A stretch of DNA of 64,000 bases from an uncultured Ignatzschineria sp. (GCA_945639195.1 CALZEE010000007.1:23210-87209); one strand, 5' to 3'; shown: positions 47,563-56,774, numbered from the stretch's first letter. The notes: a model not told the origin generated them from the letters alone. Numbers and translations are program-made.

Positions 47563-48540
47563 ATGAAGACTTTTAATAAAGTAGTTCTCGCATCAACACT
47601 TGCGCTTTTACTTGCCGCATGCGGTGATGATAAGGCGCCAGCTACAGCAACGCCAACAGGTAGTAATGATACTGCGCAATCAACAGAAGTTGCGCAAACA
47701 CTTTCTATTAAGCATGTCTCTGGTGAGACGGTTGTGCCGAAGAATCCAAAACGTGTTGTTGTGTTTGACTTTGGAACATTAGATACATTTGAAGCGCTTG
47801 ATATTGATGTTATCGGTCTTCCTAAAGCGAATATGCCGGCATACCTCAATGCTTATAATAAAGATGAGTATGTTGATTTTGGAACACTTAAAGAGCCTAA
47901 TTTTGAAGCAATTCATGGTGCAAAACCAGACTTTATCGTGATCTCACATCGTCAAGCACCGCTTTATGAGCAGTTCTCAGAGATCGCACCAACAATTAAC
48001 CTTGCGATTGATAATGGGGATTATTTAGCATCAGTAACAGGGAATATGCAGACACTCGGTAAAATCTTTGATAAAGAAGCCGCTGCAACGTCAGAAATTA
48101 AAGCGATTAATGATAAAGTTGAGAAAGTACGTGAGCAGACTGCTGCAATGTCAGAAGGGGCGCTTATCTTGCTCGTTAATGATGGCAAGATTAGTGCTTA
48201 TGGACCAGGTTCGCGTTTTGGTCTTATTCATGATGTCTTAGGTTTTAAACCAGCGGATTCTTCTATTAAAGCTGAAGGGACGCACGGTCAAACCGTTTCG
48301 TTTGAGTATGTAATGAACATCAATCCTGATTATATCTTTGTGGTTGATCGTAGCGCCGTTGTCGGTAATAGCGAAACATCTGCTAAACAAGTGGTAGAAA
48401 ATGATTTAGTGAAAAATACGAATGCTTACAAGAATGGCAAAATTGTCTATCTTGATGCAAATGTTTGGTATCTCTCAGGCGGTGGTTTTAAATCAACCGA
48501 GAGAATGATTGATGATGTGCAGGATGCGATTAATCAATAA
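47563..48540 (+). CDS. Siderophore ABC transporter substrate-binding lipoprotein
   Basis: A 325-aa periplasmic binding protein with the lipobox LLAACG, so it is tethered to the inner membrane like CeuE or to the cell surface like FatB. A Thr/Ala-rich linker precedes the FepB/BtuF-like fold (VPKNPKRVVVFDFGTLDTFEAL, EPNFEAIHGAKPDFIVIS, NINPDYIFVVDRSAV, and the C-terminal LSGGGFKSTERMIDDV). AGAAGGAG precedes the ATG. A 288-base gap separates it from the ATPase gene, so it may also be expressed alone at a higher level. Confidence 0.93.
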   Translation: MKTFNKVVLASTLALLLAACGDDKAPATATPTGSNDTAQSTEVAQTLSIKHVSGETVVPKNPKRVVVFDFGTLDTFEALDIDVIGLPKANMPAYLNAYNKDEYVDFGTLKEPNFEAIHGAKPDFIVISHRQAPLYEQFSEIAPTINLAIDNGDYLASVTGNMQTLGKIFDKEAAATSEIKAINDKVEKVREQTAAMSEGALILLVNDGKISAYGPGSRFGLIHDVLGFKPADSSIKAEGTHGQTVSFEYVMNINPDYIFVVDRSAVVGNSETSAKQVVENDLVKNTNAYKNGKIVYLDANVWYLSGGGFKSTERMIDDVQDAINQ

Positions 48541-48650
48541 TCCCGCATTGCTTCACTATAATCTATGGTGAGGAAATGATCGTTTGATACCCTGAATGTC
48601 GCTGATATTTTTAGAATCTCTTAGTTATCATAGAATCATTTATTGAGATA

Positions 48651-48676
48651 AAACGTCACTTTATTTAAGTGGCGTT
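48651..48676 (+). terminator. Terminator of the siderophore transporter
   Basis: aaacgtcactt (48651-48661) pairs with aagtggcgttt with one G-U pair, and a T6 tail follows. Confidence 0.82.
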
Positions 48677-48787
48677 TTTTATTGCGTAGTGGAAAGAGGG
48701 GGCGAGAGAAGGGGGCTCAAGGAGAGGAAAATAAGGAGAGGAAGAATAAGGAGCGGGATTAGTGGGGAATAATAGGTGAACTGCTAA

Positions 48788-48799
48788 AATGCCGGCAAT
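48788..48799. repeat. Palindromic-core copy of the AWTGCCGG motif
   Basis: AATGCCGGCAAT in non-coding DNA contains the octamer on both strands. It lies four bases before the argG terminator, whose stem carries two more copies. Confidence 0.6.
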
Positions 48800-48802
48800 A
48801 AA

Positions 48803-48831
48803 AATCCCGGCATTTCTGAAATGCCGGGATT
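48803..48831 (-). terminator. Terminator of argG built from an inverted pair of AATGCCGGGA
   Basis: aatcccggcattt (48803-48815) and aaatgccgggatt (48819-48831) form a perfect 13-bp stem with a three-base loop. It faces argG and is followed on the minus strand by T. Both arms are full copies of the extended recurrent motif. Confidence 0.9.
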
Positions 48832-48906
48832 CTCTATGTGTATCGTGTTATTGCATGAATAATGCATTACATCGTTATTGCATCTTTTCGAAATGATTCT
48901 TCGAAA

Positions 48907-50118
48907 TTAGAATTTACGGTTTTTACCCGCTGCAATACGAAGACGAAGTGCGTTCAATTTAATGAAACCACCTGCATCTTTTTGATCGTATGCGCCGCCG
49001 TCATCTTCGAATGTTGCGATATCTTCATCAAAGAGTGAGTCATCAGATTGACGACCAACAACGATCACGTTGCCTTTGTAAAGTTTAACGCGAACAACAC
49101 CGTTCACATATTTTTGTGATTCGTCGATCATGGTTTGAAGCATTTCACGCTCAGGACTCCACCAGTATCCGTTATAGATAAGGCTTGCGTATTTCGGCAT
49201 GAGTTCATCTTTAAGATGCGCAACTTCGCGGTCTAAAGTGATTGACTCGATTGCTCTATGTGCTTTGAGCATGATGGTGCCTGCTGGTGTTTCGTAGCAA
49301 CCACGAGCTTTCATTCCTACATAACGGTTTTCTACGATATCAACACGGCCAATACCGTTCTCGCCTGCGAGTTTGTTGAGTTGAACCATTACATTTGCAG
49401 GTGAAGTTTCAACGCCATCAATTGCAACGATATCGCCTTGACGGTATGTTAATTCAACATAAGTTGCTTTGTCTGGTGCTTGCTCAGGTGATACAGTCCA
49501 GCGCCACATGTCAGCTTCAGGTTCGCTCCATGGATTTTCTAATGATAAACCTTCATATGAGATATGAAGAAGGTTTGCATCCATTGAGTAAGGTGATTTT
49601 TTACCACCGCGATCAATTTCGATATTGTTTTTCTCAGCATAATCGAGAAGTTTTTCACGAGACATTAAGTCCCACTCACGCCAAGGAGCAATCACTTTCA
49701 CCCCTGGTTTAAGCGCGTAAGCACCGAGTTCAAAGCGAACTTGGTCATTCCCTTTGCCCGTTGCGCCATGTGAAATAGCATCTGCACCTGTTTCATTCGC
49801 AATTTCGATTAAACGTTTTGCAATTAATGGACGTGCGATTGATGTACCAAGAAGGTATTCGCCTTCGTAGATAGCATTTGCACGGAACATTGGAAAAATA
49901 AAGTCGCGAGCAAATTCTTCGCGGAGGTCGTCGATATAGATCTCTTTCACGCCAAGTGCTTGCGCTTTCTCACGTGCTGGCTCAACTTCTTCGCCTTGTC
50001 CAATATCTGCAGTAAAGGTTACTACTTCGCAATTATATTCATCTTGTAACCATTTAAGGATTACTGACGTATCTAAACCGCCTGAATATGCGAGGACCAC
50101 TTTATTGATTTTTTCCAT
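48907..50118 (-). CDS. argG: Argininosuccinate synthase
   Basis: Joins citrulline and aspartate in arginine synthesis with ATP. The 403-aa protein has the N-type ATP loop [31 protein letters not shown], and the substrate-binding [14 protein letters not shown] region. argH is not adjacent. It is transcribed from the same direction as trkA, with a gap of 33 bases. Confidence 0.97.
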   Translation of the reverse strand: MEKINKVVLAYSGGLDTSVILKWLQDEYNCEVVTFTADIGQGEEVEPAREKAQALGVKEIYIDDLREEFARDFIFPMFRANAIYEGEYLLGTSIARPLIAKRLIEIANETGADAISHGATGKGNDQVRFELGAYALKPGVKVIAPWREWDLMSREKLLDYAEKNNIEIDRGGKKSPYSMDANLLHISYEGLSLENPWSEPEADMWRWTVSPEQAPDKATYVELTYRQGDIVAIDGVETSPANVMVQLNKLAGENGIGRVDIVENRYVGMKARGCYETPAGTIMLKAHRAIESITLDREVAHLKDELMPKYASLIYNGYWWSPEREMLQTMIDESQKYVNGVVRVKLYKGNVIVVGRQSDDSLFDEDIATFEDDGGAYDQKDAGGFIKLNALRLRIAAGKNRKF

Positions 50119-50151
50119 TACAGTCTCCTGTCGACTTTTGGGTATAAAAGG

Positions 50152-51531
50152 TTATTTTCTAAGTTCAAAGAGATCTTCCACCTGAGGAATACTCTCTTTA
50201 TCGGTAATAAATAAGATGAGGTGATCATTCTGCTCGATAAACGTAGAGGGCTCAATTTTCATCACTTTACCTCTTCGGATAAGTCCCGCAACCACAACAT
50301 CTTCTGGCCAACGGATTCCTTCTAAAGATTTTCCGACAATTTTTGAGGTCTCAGCATTCCCATGGGCAATAATCTCCATAGCTTCTGACTCGCCTGATCT
50401 AAGAGAGTATACCTGAACAATATCGCCTTTTCTAATATAGGTGAGCAGGGTACTCAAAGTGACTTGCTGAGGAGAAAAAGCAAGGTCAATGTTAGATTCT
50501 TCTTCAATCATTTCAAGATAAGAAGAACGGTTTATCAGTGACATGGAAAATTTAGCACCAAGGCGTTTAGCGAGCATGGCTGCCATAATATTTGTTTGAT
50601 CATCATTGGTGAGTGCGCAAAAGAGATCGGTATTTTCGATGTTCTCTTCAAAGAGCAGCGTCTCATCGGTACAATCACCATGTAAAATCAAGCTTCTATT
50701 GAGTGTTGAGGCAAGATGGTTTGCTCTTTCAGCACTCGATTCGATGAGTTTAATATGAGAGAAAGATTCCAGTGCTTCTGCTAGTGAGGCGCCGATATTG
50801 CCTCCACCCGCAATTGTGATTTTTTTTGCGGTGCGTTGCTTAGATTGGAAAAGTTCGATCACTTCTCGTGCATCAGAGCGCGCACAGAGGAAATAGACCT
50901 CATCATCTTCTTCCAAAATGGTGTCTTCTTCGGGGATGAATTCAGAGCCCTCGCGGTAGATTGCCACATAATTAATATTTAAGTGACGTGTTCTTCGTTT
51001 AATTTTAGAGAAGCGACGGCCATGCAATTGAGAATATTTTTCTACGCCCATTGAGACAATCAGCGCCTCTCCCTTAGCAAAACGCAATACATCCAATGCA
51101 CCTGGGAGTTCTATAATATTTTTAATATAGTTTGTAATGAGAGTTTCTGGGCTGATAACGACATCGATATGAAAGGTCGAATCTAGTTTGTTGCCGAAAA
51201 GATCCCCATGACGGAGATAATCTTGTGCGCGAACGCGGGCAACTTTTAACTTAATACCAAAAACAGTATGGGCGACTTGGCAAGCAACAATATTGACTTC
51301 ATCGCTCGAAGTAACGGCAATAATGACATCCATGCTCTCTGCACCAGCTTCTTTCAAAATCACTGGAGAGGCAGCGTTTCCACGGATTGTTCGAATATCA
51401 TAGCGCTCTTTAAGTGCAGCTAAAGGCTCATATTGATTATCAATGATTGTGATATCATTTTGCGCTTCTTTTGATAAAACATGTGCGACGGTTGAGCCGA
51501 CTTGGCCTGCTCCGAGAATCAGAATTTTCAT
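50152..51531 (-). CDS. trkA: Trk potassium uptake regulatory protein TrkA
   Basis: A peripheral membrane protein that gates the TrkH/TrkG K+ channel in response to NAD(H) or ATP. The 459-aa protein has two tandem RCK units. Each starts with a Rossmann nucleotide loop, MKILILGAGQVGSTVAHVL at the N terminus and KITIAGGGNIGASLAEAL at about residue 233, each followed by a TrkA-C domain. The channel subunit is not in the window. The usual rsmB/trkA neighbourhood is absent. Confidence 0.96.
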   Translation of the reverse strand: MKILILGAGQVGSTVAHVLSKEAQNDITIIDNQYEPLAALKERYDIRTIRGNAASPVILKEAGAESMDVIIAVTSSDEVNIVACQVAHTVFGIKLKVARVRAQDYLRHGDLFGNKLDSTFHIDVVISPETLITNYIKNIIELPGALDVLRFAKGEALIVSMGVEKYSQLHGRRFSKIKRRTRHLNINYVAIYREGSEFIPEEDTILEEDDEVYFLCARSDAREVIELFQSKQRTAKKITIAGGGNIGASLAEALESFSHIKLIESSAERANHLASTLNRSLILHGDCTDETLLFEENIENTDLFCALTNDDQTNIMAAMLAKRLGAKFSMSLINRSSYLEMIEEESNIDLAFSPQQVTLSTLLTYIRKGDIVQVYSLRSGESEAMEIIAHGNAETSKIVGKSLEGIRWPEDVVVAGLIRRGKVMKIEPSTFIEQNDHLILFITDKESIPQVEDLFELRK

Positions 51532-51654
51532 TGCTTCAATTTACCCCAACTATAACCAAGTAATAATACCGTAAATGGCACTGAATTTGTACTTGTATTT
51601 CTTTTGCTACACTGTATTAACGGGCTTTTTTGCATGGTATCCCCGCTTGTGAAA

Positions 51655-51683
51655 TTGATTTAGTGCGCTTTTTACGCTATAAT
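51655..51683 (+). promoter_or_regulatory. Strong sigma-70 promoter ahead of a structured leader
   Basis: TTGATT at 51655-51660, a 17-base spacer and a perfect TATAAT at 51678-51683. The first annotated-size gene downstream is 600 bases away, so the transcript must begin with the hairpin at 51704-51768 and the small ORF at 51872. Confidence 0.75.
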
Positions 51684-51703
51684 TCCTGCCTTAAATTCCA
51701 GAG

Positions 51704-51768
51704 AGGGTTTTGAATTAGCACACTCATTTGGTGCGCCATTTGTTCAGGTGAAATTCAAAATAGACCCT
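51704..51768 (+). ncRNA. Candidate structured leader or small RNA
   Basis: A perfect 9-bp inverted repeat, TTTTGAATT (51708-51716) and AATTCAAAA (51752-51760), is extended by AGGG (51704-51707) with CCCT (51765-51768) across a four-base bulge. A smaller gcac/gtgc stem can form inside. A short T-run follows. It starts about 14 bases after the likely transcription start. I match it to no known RNA family. Confidence 0.4.
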
Positions 51769-51871
51769 TTTAAAAATTATTTAAGATAATGATTTCTCGT
51801 TAGAATAGAGATTCCTCTAAGGCGCATAATCAACGATAACCTGTTTTGTATCATGGGTCGGGATTAAAAAA

Positions 51872-52018
51872 ATGGCTGAAGATGGGTTATTTCAATATGC
51901 CAGTGATTTATCAAGTACAATGAGCCAATATATCGATGATAGTATGTTCAATGACTTCGTAGATTTTGTCATGTTAGCGCTGAAGTTTTACAAAGAAGAC
52001 CCTTCAACAGGATCATAA
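51872..52018 (+). CDS. Small hypothetical protein (48 aa)
   Basis: An ORF of 48 codons, starting MAEDGLFQYASDL and ending FYKEDPSTGS. It is acidic and would form amphipathic helix (MFNDFVDFVMLALKFY). GGGAT (51860-51864) lies seven bases upstream. A strong promoter sits about 190 bases upstream and a weak hairpin follows at 52121-52139. I do not recognise it. The amino-acid pattern looks like a real small protein rather than chance, but length alone cannot prove it. Confidence 0.45.
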   Translation: MAEDGLFQYASDLSSTMSQYIDDSMFNDFVDFVMLALKFYKEDPSTGS

Positions 52019-52120
52019 AGTGATTTGTTAAGGATATGTCGATAAGCCGTCATATATTCAATGATTGCGTATCGTTTGGTGATTGATAATAATTAGGGGT
52101 GAATGGCAGTGATTAAAGAG

Positions 52121-52142
52121 ACTTTCATAGGCTGAAAGTTTT
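52121..52142 (+). terminator. Weak terminator-like hairpin
   Basis: actttca (52121-52127) with tgaaagt (52133-52139), followed by ttt. It would end transcripts of the 48-aa ORF before mgtE. The rest of the 278-base gap shows no M-box-like magnesium sensor I can identify. Confidence 0.4.
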
Positions 52143-52296
52143 ATAAAAGTAGGGCAGTATCATCAGATGATTTGTCACGATCACTCAGGTTAATTTATTT
52201 CTAAGATCCATAATATCATCACAGCTTCTTCAAGACTAAAGCGTACTCTATCCGTTTGAGATTGTCATCGATCACCCTTAGTCGCAGGAGAAGTTT

Positions 52297-53325
52297 ATGG
52301 TTCAACATCAAAGTGCAAAAAGACCACACGAATTCGCAGAAGAGACGGTTGGATCCTTAATGGATTTCGACTTTATTTGCGTTCCTGAAACATATACTGT
52401 TGGTGAGACGTTTAAATATTTACGAAAGAACGTTCATGGTAAGGCCAATATTCATTACAGTTATGTGATTGACCCTGTTGGTGTGCTCGTGGGCGTACTC
52501 TCTTTGCGTGAATTATTGGGTGCTGAGGAAGATCAAATCTTACAAGAGATTATGTCACCCGCAAGCTTAAAGCTCAATTATGATCTTGACCAAGAAAAAG
52601 CCGCGAAAATATTCCAAGATTCAGATCTTGTAACAATCCCTGTTGTCGATAGCAATGGACGAATGATTGGTGTTTTGCATGTTGATGAAATGATGGATGT
52701 TCTACAGCAAGAAGCGACTGAAGATATCCACAAAATGGCATCGATCTCCGTAGATGAAGATGAAGAAGTAAAGGGATTATTAGAGTCTTCTATCGGTTGG
52801 CTCTATAAGAAACGTATTGGTTGGTTAATCATTTTAGTATTCGTTAATCTACTTTCAGGTGCCGGTATTGCAAGCTATGAAGAGCTTTTAAATGCCCATA
52901 TCTATGTCGTATTCTTCTTGCCACTTTTAATTGCTAGTGGCGGGAATACGGGATCGCAATCTACGACGCTGGTTATTCGAGCCATGGCTGTTGGGGATGT
53001 CACTATGAAAGATTGGGGGCGCGTTTTTGCAAAAGAAGCCGTGACAGCCTTTGCACTAGGTGTCACGATGGCGGCGGCAATTGCTGTAATTGGTTACTAT
53101 CGAGGGAGTGATTACGATGCGGGTGCTGAAACGGCGATTATTATTGCAATGTCGATGGTTATAGTTGTGATGTTTGGGGGCTTGTTAGGGGCGATTATTC
53201 CGTTTGTCTTTAAACTCTTTAATCTTGACCCTGCAACGGCTAGTACACCATTGATTACGTCAATTTGTGATATCGCAGGTGTCTTCATCTATCTGGGAAT
53301 TGCGAGTATTTTCTTAACCTTCTAA
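52297..53325 (+). CDS. Short MgtE-type magnesium transporter
   Basis: A 342-aa MgtE homologue with a CBS domain pair (about residues 15-145, ETVGSLMDFDFICVPE and VTIPVVDSNGRMIGVLHVDEMMDVL), a connecting helix and the five-helix channel domain (RIGWLIILVFVNLLSGAG; the ion-site LLIASGGNTGSQSTTLVIRAMAVGD; DPATASTPLITSICD). Full-length MgtE is about 450 aa; here the N-terminal superhelical domain is missing and no remnant lies upstream. Transport of Mg2+ is likely, but regulation must differ because that domain helps close the pore. Confidence 0.9.
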   Translation: MVQHQSAKRPHEFAEETVGSLMDFDFICVPETYTVGETFKYLRKNVHGKANIHYSYVIDPVGVLVGVLSLRELLGAEEDQILQEIMSPASLKLNYDLDQEKAAKIFQDSDLVTIPVVDSNGRMIGVLHVDEMMDVLQQEATEDIHKMASISVDEDEEVKGLLESSIGWLYKKRIGWLIILVFVNLLSGAGIASYEELLNAHIYVVFFLPLLIASGGNTGSQSTTLVIRAMAVGDVTMKDWGRVFAKEAVTAFALGVTMAAAIAVIGYYRGSDYDAGAETAIIIAMSMVIVVMFGGLLGAIIPFVFKLFNLDPATASTPLITSICDIAGVFIYLGIASIFLTF

Positions 53326-53368
53326 AGATTATTGATAAGATGATAATCTTATCAGTGTGAAGATAATT

Positions 53369-53403
53369 ATGATCGGTGAGTCATTTTACCGATCATTTTT
53401 TTT
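53369..53403 (+). terminator. Terminator of mgtE
   Basis: atgatcggt (53369-53377) and accgatcat (53388-53396) with a T8 tail. A second perfect stem without a T-run (tgataagat/atcttatca, 53333-53354) precedes it. Confidence 0.92.
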
Positions 53404-53449
53404 AGGCTTATCATGTATGGATATATCGTTGATATAAAAAGGGGCTATT

Positions 53450-54757
53450 GTGCCGAAAATGAATCGTGCAGTTAGAAGTATTACTAACTATTTTTCGAAG
53501 CAGAATCTCTCTGTCGCGTTATTAGGGTTTTCTTCAGGATTACCTATTTTAATGACGCTCTCTACTTTAACGTATTGGTTGTCAACGCTAGGTGTTGAGA
53601 AAAAAACGATTGGTTTAGCCTCTCTTTTAGGATTGCCTTATTTGCTGAAGTTTTTATGGGCGCCTTTATTGGATATATTTCATCTACCAGTGCTACGAAA
53701 GCTTGGACGGCGCAAGGGTTGGATTATTTTCTTTCAGGTTTTGATCGCCATTATATTCTTACTCCTTGCGACGATTAATCCTGTTGAAAAACCTTACCTA
53801 TTAGGAATCCTTATTTTTCTTTTAGCCGCAGCCTCTGCGAGTCAGGATATTGTGGTGGATGCGTATCGTATCGATTACTTGGATGAAGAAACACAAGCCT
53901 ATGGGGCAAGTAGCTACCTCTTTATGTATCGAATTGCGATGTTGTTAATGGGCGCGGGTGTATTAGCATTATCAGATCGTTTCTCTTGGTCATTCATTTT
54001 CCAAGGGGTTGCATTGATTGTTGTGGGGATTATTTTTCTAACACTTTTGATCGATGAGCCTAAGCCAATAGCAGAAGATGCGGAAATAGTAGTCGATGGA
54101 CCGCCGGTGATTAAAAGTGCCCGGCAATCGATCTATGAAGTCCTGAGCCGTTTTGTTGAAGGGTTTCGGAAGTTTTTTATGCGAGAAAAGGCGTTGTTAT
54201 TTCTTCTATTAGTGATCTGTTATAAATTGCCTGATGCGGTATCTGGGGTGATGGTCACAAACTTTTACTATGATATTGGTTATAGCGGGACTCAAATTGG
54301 GGCAGTTACCAAAATATATGGTCTTATTGCGACCTTGTTGGGTGCATTCTTAGCGGCTGCCATTATTAATAATCTGGGACTCTATCGTAGCTTACTGATT
54401 TCTGCAGTACTCATTGGGGTCACGAACCTTGGTTATTTGCTGATTATCTATGATCCTAATATCCAGATGCTAATGGTAGCGATTAGTGCAGAAAACTTTA
54501 TCTCTGGTTTTTCGAGTGCGCTCTTTATCATGTTCTTAGGATTATTGTGTGATCGCAATGCTTCTGCGACGCAATATGCACTGTTGAGTGCGCTTGCTTC
54601 TTTTGGTCTTCGGGTTTTGGGAGGCGGATCAGGTTATTTAGTGGAGTGGTTAAACTGGGAGCTTTTCTTTATTAGTACCGCAGTGCTGTTCATCCCTAGC
54701 CTCATTTTAATTCTCATTTTAAGAGCGCCTATTAACCGACTAAAGGCCCCTGAATAA
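53450..54757 (+). CDS. ampG: Muropeptide permease AmpG (MFS)
   Basis: Imports GlcNAc-anhydroMurNAc peptides from the periplasm for cell-wall recycling. The 435-aa protein has about 12 hydrophobic segments. The family start LGFSSGLPILMTLSTLTYWLS, the loop KFLWAPLLDIFHLPVLRKLGRRKGW and ASASQDIVVDAYRID match AmpG. The start is a GTG at 53450 with AAAAGGGG upstream. It complements the amidase at 41-42.5 kb and the nagA/SIS deaminase pair. Confidence 0.93.
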   Translation: MPKMNRAVRSITNYFSKQNLSVALLGFSSGLPILMTLSTLTYWLSTLGVEKKTIGLASLLGLPYLLKFLWAPLLDIFHLPVLRKLGRRKGWIIFFQVLIAIIFLLLATINPVEKPYLLGILIFLLAAASASQDIVVDAYRIDYLDEETQAYGASSYLFMYRIAMLLMGAGVLALSDRFSWSFIFQGVALIVVGIIFLTLLIDEPKPIAEDAEIVVDGPPVIKSARQSIYEVLSRFVEGFRKFFMREKALLFLLLVICYKLPDAVSGVMVTNFYYDIGYSGTQIGAVTKIYGLIATLLGAFLAAAIINNLGLYRSLLISAVLIGVTNLGYLLIIYDPNIQMLMVAISAENFISGFSSALFIMFLGLLCDRNASATQYALLSALASFGLRVLGGGSGYLVEWLNWELFFISTAVLFIPSLILILILRAPINRLKAPE

Positions 54758-54792
54758 AGGGTTTGAATCCTTTAATGATAAACGAAAGATAC

Positions 54793-54828
54793 AAAAAAAC
54801 ACCGGTGAGGATTATCATCGGTGTTTTT
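54793..54828 (+). terminator. Terminator of ampG
   Basis: aaacaccggtga pairs with tcatcggtgttt (one G-U pair) within A- and T-runs, so it may work in both directions for the convergent FAH gene. Confidence 0.9.
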
Positions 54829-54957
54829 TGTATTTACCATAGCTTGTTGGTAACAAGCTTGTAAGAGATCTTGCCCAAATACGCCTACCGACCAATGGTG
54901 ATTGATGTATCCATCATATTGGTCATTCATATATTAGTTTTGGACTTCGGTGTTCGT

Positions 54958-55620
54958 TTATAGAGACTGGATTTCAAAACTTTCTGTAATGAGATCTTCA
55001 AGACTGAGTGTCAGCTTGTCACCTGCATGGAGTTCGCCAACTCCTTCAGGCGTACCTGTATAAATGAGATCTCCTTTTGAGAGACCATAGACGTGAGAGA
55101 GGTAGCTAATGATATCCGCAATAGCGTAGAGCATCATGTTAGCATTGCCATCTTGTTTTAAAACCCCATTTTGACTAAAGGTGAATTGAATATTGGTGGG
55201 GTCATTAATTTTATCGGCACTAATAAAGTCACTGACAATCGCTGCGCCTGGGAAGCCTTTACATTTCGTCCACGGCTGACCTTTTGCTTTGATTTGATCT
55301 TGTAAATCACGTGCAGTCAGATCGAGCCCAATGCCATAACCGCCGATAATGCTTAGTGCATCCTCAGGAGATAAGTTTCGAGCATCTTCTTGGATATAGA
55401 TAACGATTTCAGCTTCATAATGTACTGAGTTAGAGAAGCCTGGCAGGGTAATTACATCGGCTTTTTTTGCGAGAGATGAAGTAGGCTTTAAGAATACAAG
55501 CGGCTCTGTTGGCGTTTCATTGTTCAATTCCGCAATATGTTTAGCGTAGTTTCGACCAATGCAGAAGATATTTTGTACTGGGGCTTTTTCATTCTCGAGG
55601 AGAATATAGGGGGTTGTCAT
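54958..55620 (-). CDS. Fumarylacetoacetate hydrolase (FAH) family protein
   Basis: A 220-aa FAH-family protein similar to E. coli YcgM and human FAHD1 (oxaloacetate decarboxylase/acylpyruvase). The N-terminal NIFCIGRNYAKHIAELNN, the metal site HYEAEIVIYI with its Glu-x-Glu pattern, GYGIGLDLTARDLQ, KCKGFPGA and the C-terminal LIYTGTPEGVGEL are all present. A general acylpyruvate or oxaloacetate clean-up role is likely; there is no aromatic degradation cluster around it. Confidence 0.92.
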   Translation of the reverse strand: MTTPYILLENEKAPVQNIFCIGRNYAKHIAELNNETPTEPLVFLKPTSSLAKKADVITLPGFSNSVHYEAEIVIYIQEDARNLSPEDALSIIGGYGIGLDLTARDLQDQIKAKGQPWTKCKGFPGAAIVSDFISADKINDPTNIQFTFSQNGVLKQDGNANMMLYAIADIISYLSHVYGLSKGDLIYTGTPEGVGELHAGDKLTLSLEDLITESFEIQSL

Positions 55621-55875
55621 GGTGACTCCTTAGGGGTTTATTATTTTTTTAAATTTATGATGTATTCACAGCAGTCTGTTGAGATCAGTGCTATAAGTAG
55701 CTTTTAATATACATTACCTGACAAATTTTTCTATGGCACATTTTTTTCTGATCTAGAAGCGCTAGGAGATGAAAAGTGAGCGGTTGTTTTTAGAGAGATA
55801 CTGTTGGAATATCAAGTGAATTGTTGAGTAATGATATTGAAAGCGCTCATCTAATCACTGTAAGGAGTATTAAAA

Positions 55876-56571
55876 ATGTCGCAAAAGACAGCTGAAAAAC
55901 GCCAAGGAATAGAGAATCGTTTAAATATTCTTCGGGCGGGGGTTTTAGGGGCTAATGATGGAATTATTTCAACTGCTGGCTTAGTCATTGGCGTTGCCAG
56001 CGCCACGACTAATATGATTACGATATTGGTTGCCGGACTCGCGGGGCTCCTCGCAGGAGCGCTCTCTATGGCGGGTGGAGAGTTCTCCTCTGTCAGTACA
56101 CAAAAAGATGTTGAAGAATCTGAAGTTGCAAAAGAACGCCAAATCTTGAAGGATGACTTTGCTGGAGAGAGGGCTGCTTTACAGACGTACTATGAGGAAA
56201 AAGGGCTTTCAACGTCCCTTGCATCACAAGTGGCAGCAGAGCTCATGAAGGAAGATGCCCTTGCTGCGCGTGTGCAGGCAAAGTTAAACTTAACGCTTGG
56301 GGAGTATATTAACCCTTGGTATGCCGCTTTTTCATCGATTATTGCCTTTTCTTGTGGGGCCATTATTCCATTATTATTCATTCTTATTTTGCCAGATAAT
56401 ATTAAGATTGCCGGGACATTTATGATTGTTTCTGTTGCTTTGGCGTTAACAGGATTTGTGAGTGCTATGCTTGGCGGTGCGCCACGATTAAAGGCTGTCG
56501 TGAGAAACGTGATTGTGGGGATGTTAACGATGATTGTGACATATGGTTTGGGTCAAATAATTCATATTTAA
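55876..56571 (+). CDS. VIT family Fe2+/Mn2+ transporter
   Basis: A 231-aa membrane protein of the CCC1/VIT1 family. It opens with the family signature LNILRAGVLGANDGIISTAGLVIGVA, followed by LAGALSMAGGEFSSVSTQKD, a cytoplasmic Glu-rich helical loop of about 75 residues (metal binding in plant VIT1), and three C-terminal helices. It probably exports iron or manganese from the cytoplasm. GTAAGGAG precedes the ATG. Confidence 0.92.
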   Translation: MSQKTAEKRQGIENRLNILRAGVLGANDGIISTAGLVIGVASATTNMITILVAGLAGLLAGALSMAGGEFSSVSTQKDVEESEVAKERQILKDDFAGERAALQTYYEEKGLSTSLASQVAAELMKEDALAARVQAKLNLTLGEYINPWYAAFSSIIAFSCGAIIPLLFILILPDNIKIAGTFMIVSVALALTGFVSAMLGGAPRLKAVVRNVIVGMLTMIVTYGLGQIIHI

Positions 56572-56774
56572 CAAAGGGGGTTCCTTAGAGAAACATGCCA
56601 GAAGACATTTGTCATAGTGCGTTTTTTCAAGGATTTAGGGTATACTGATGCCCACTCAATGAGGGTAATAAAGCGGGTTAAGCGGATTCTTTGAAATAAG
56701 AATAGGCGCATATGCATTACTCCTCATACTTAAATGAACAAACGATAAATTAAGAATAGTTGATAATAGAAATG

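Noticed and set aside
52019..52296. M-box or other magnesium riboswitch before mgtE
   Set aside because: The gap is short of conserved structure; only a weak 7-bp hairpin is present.
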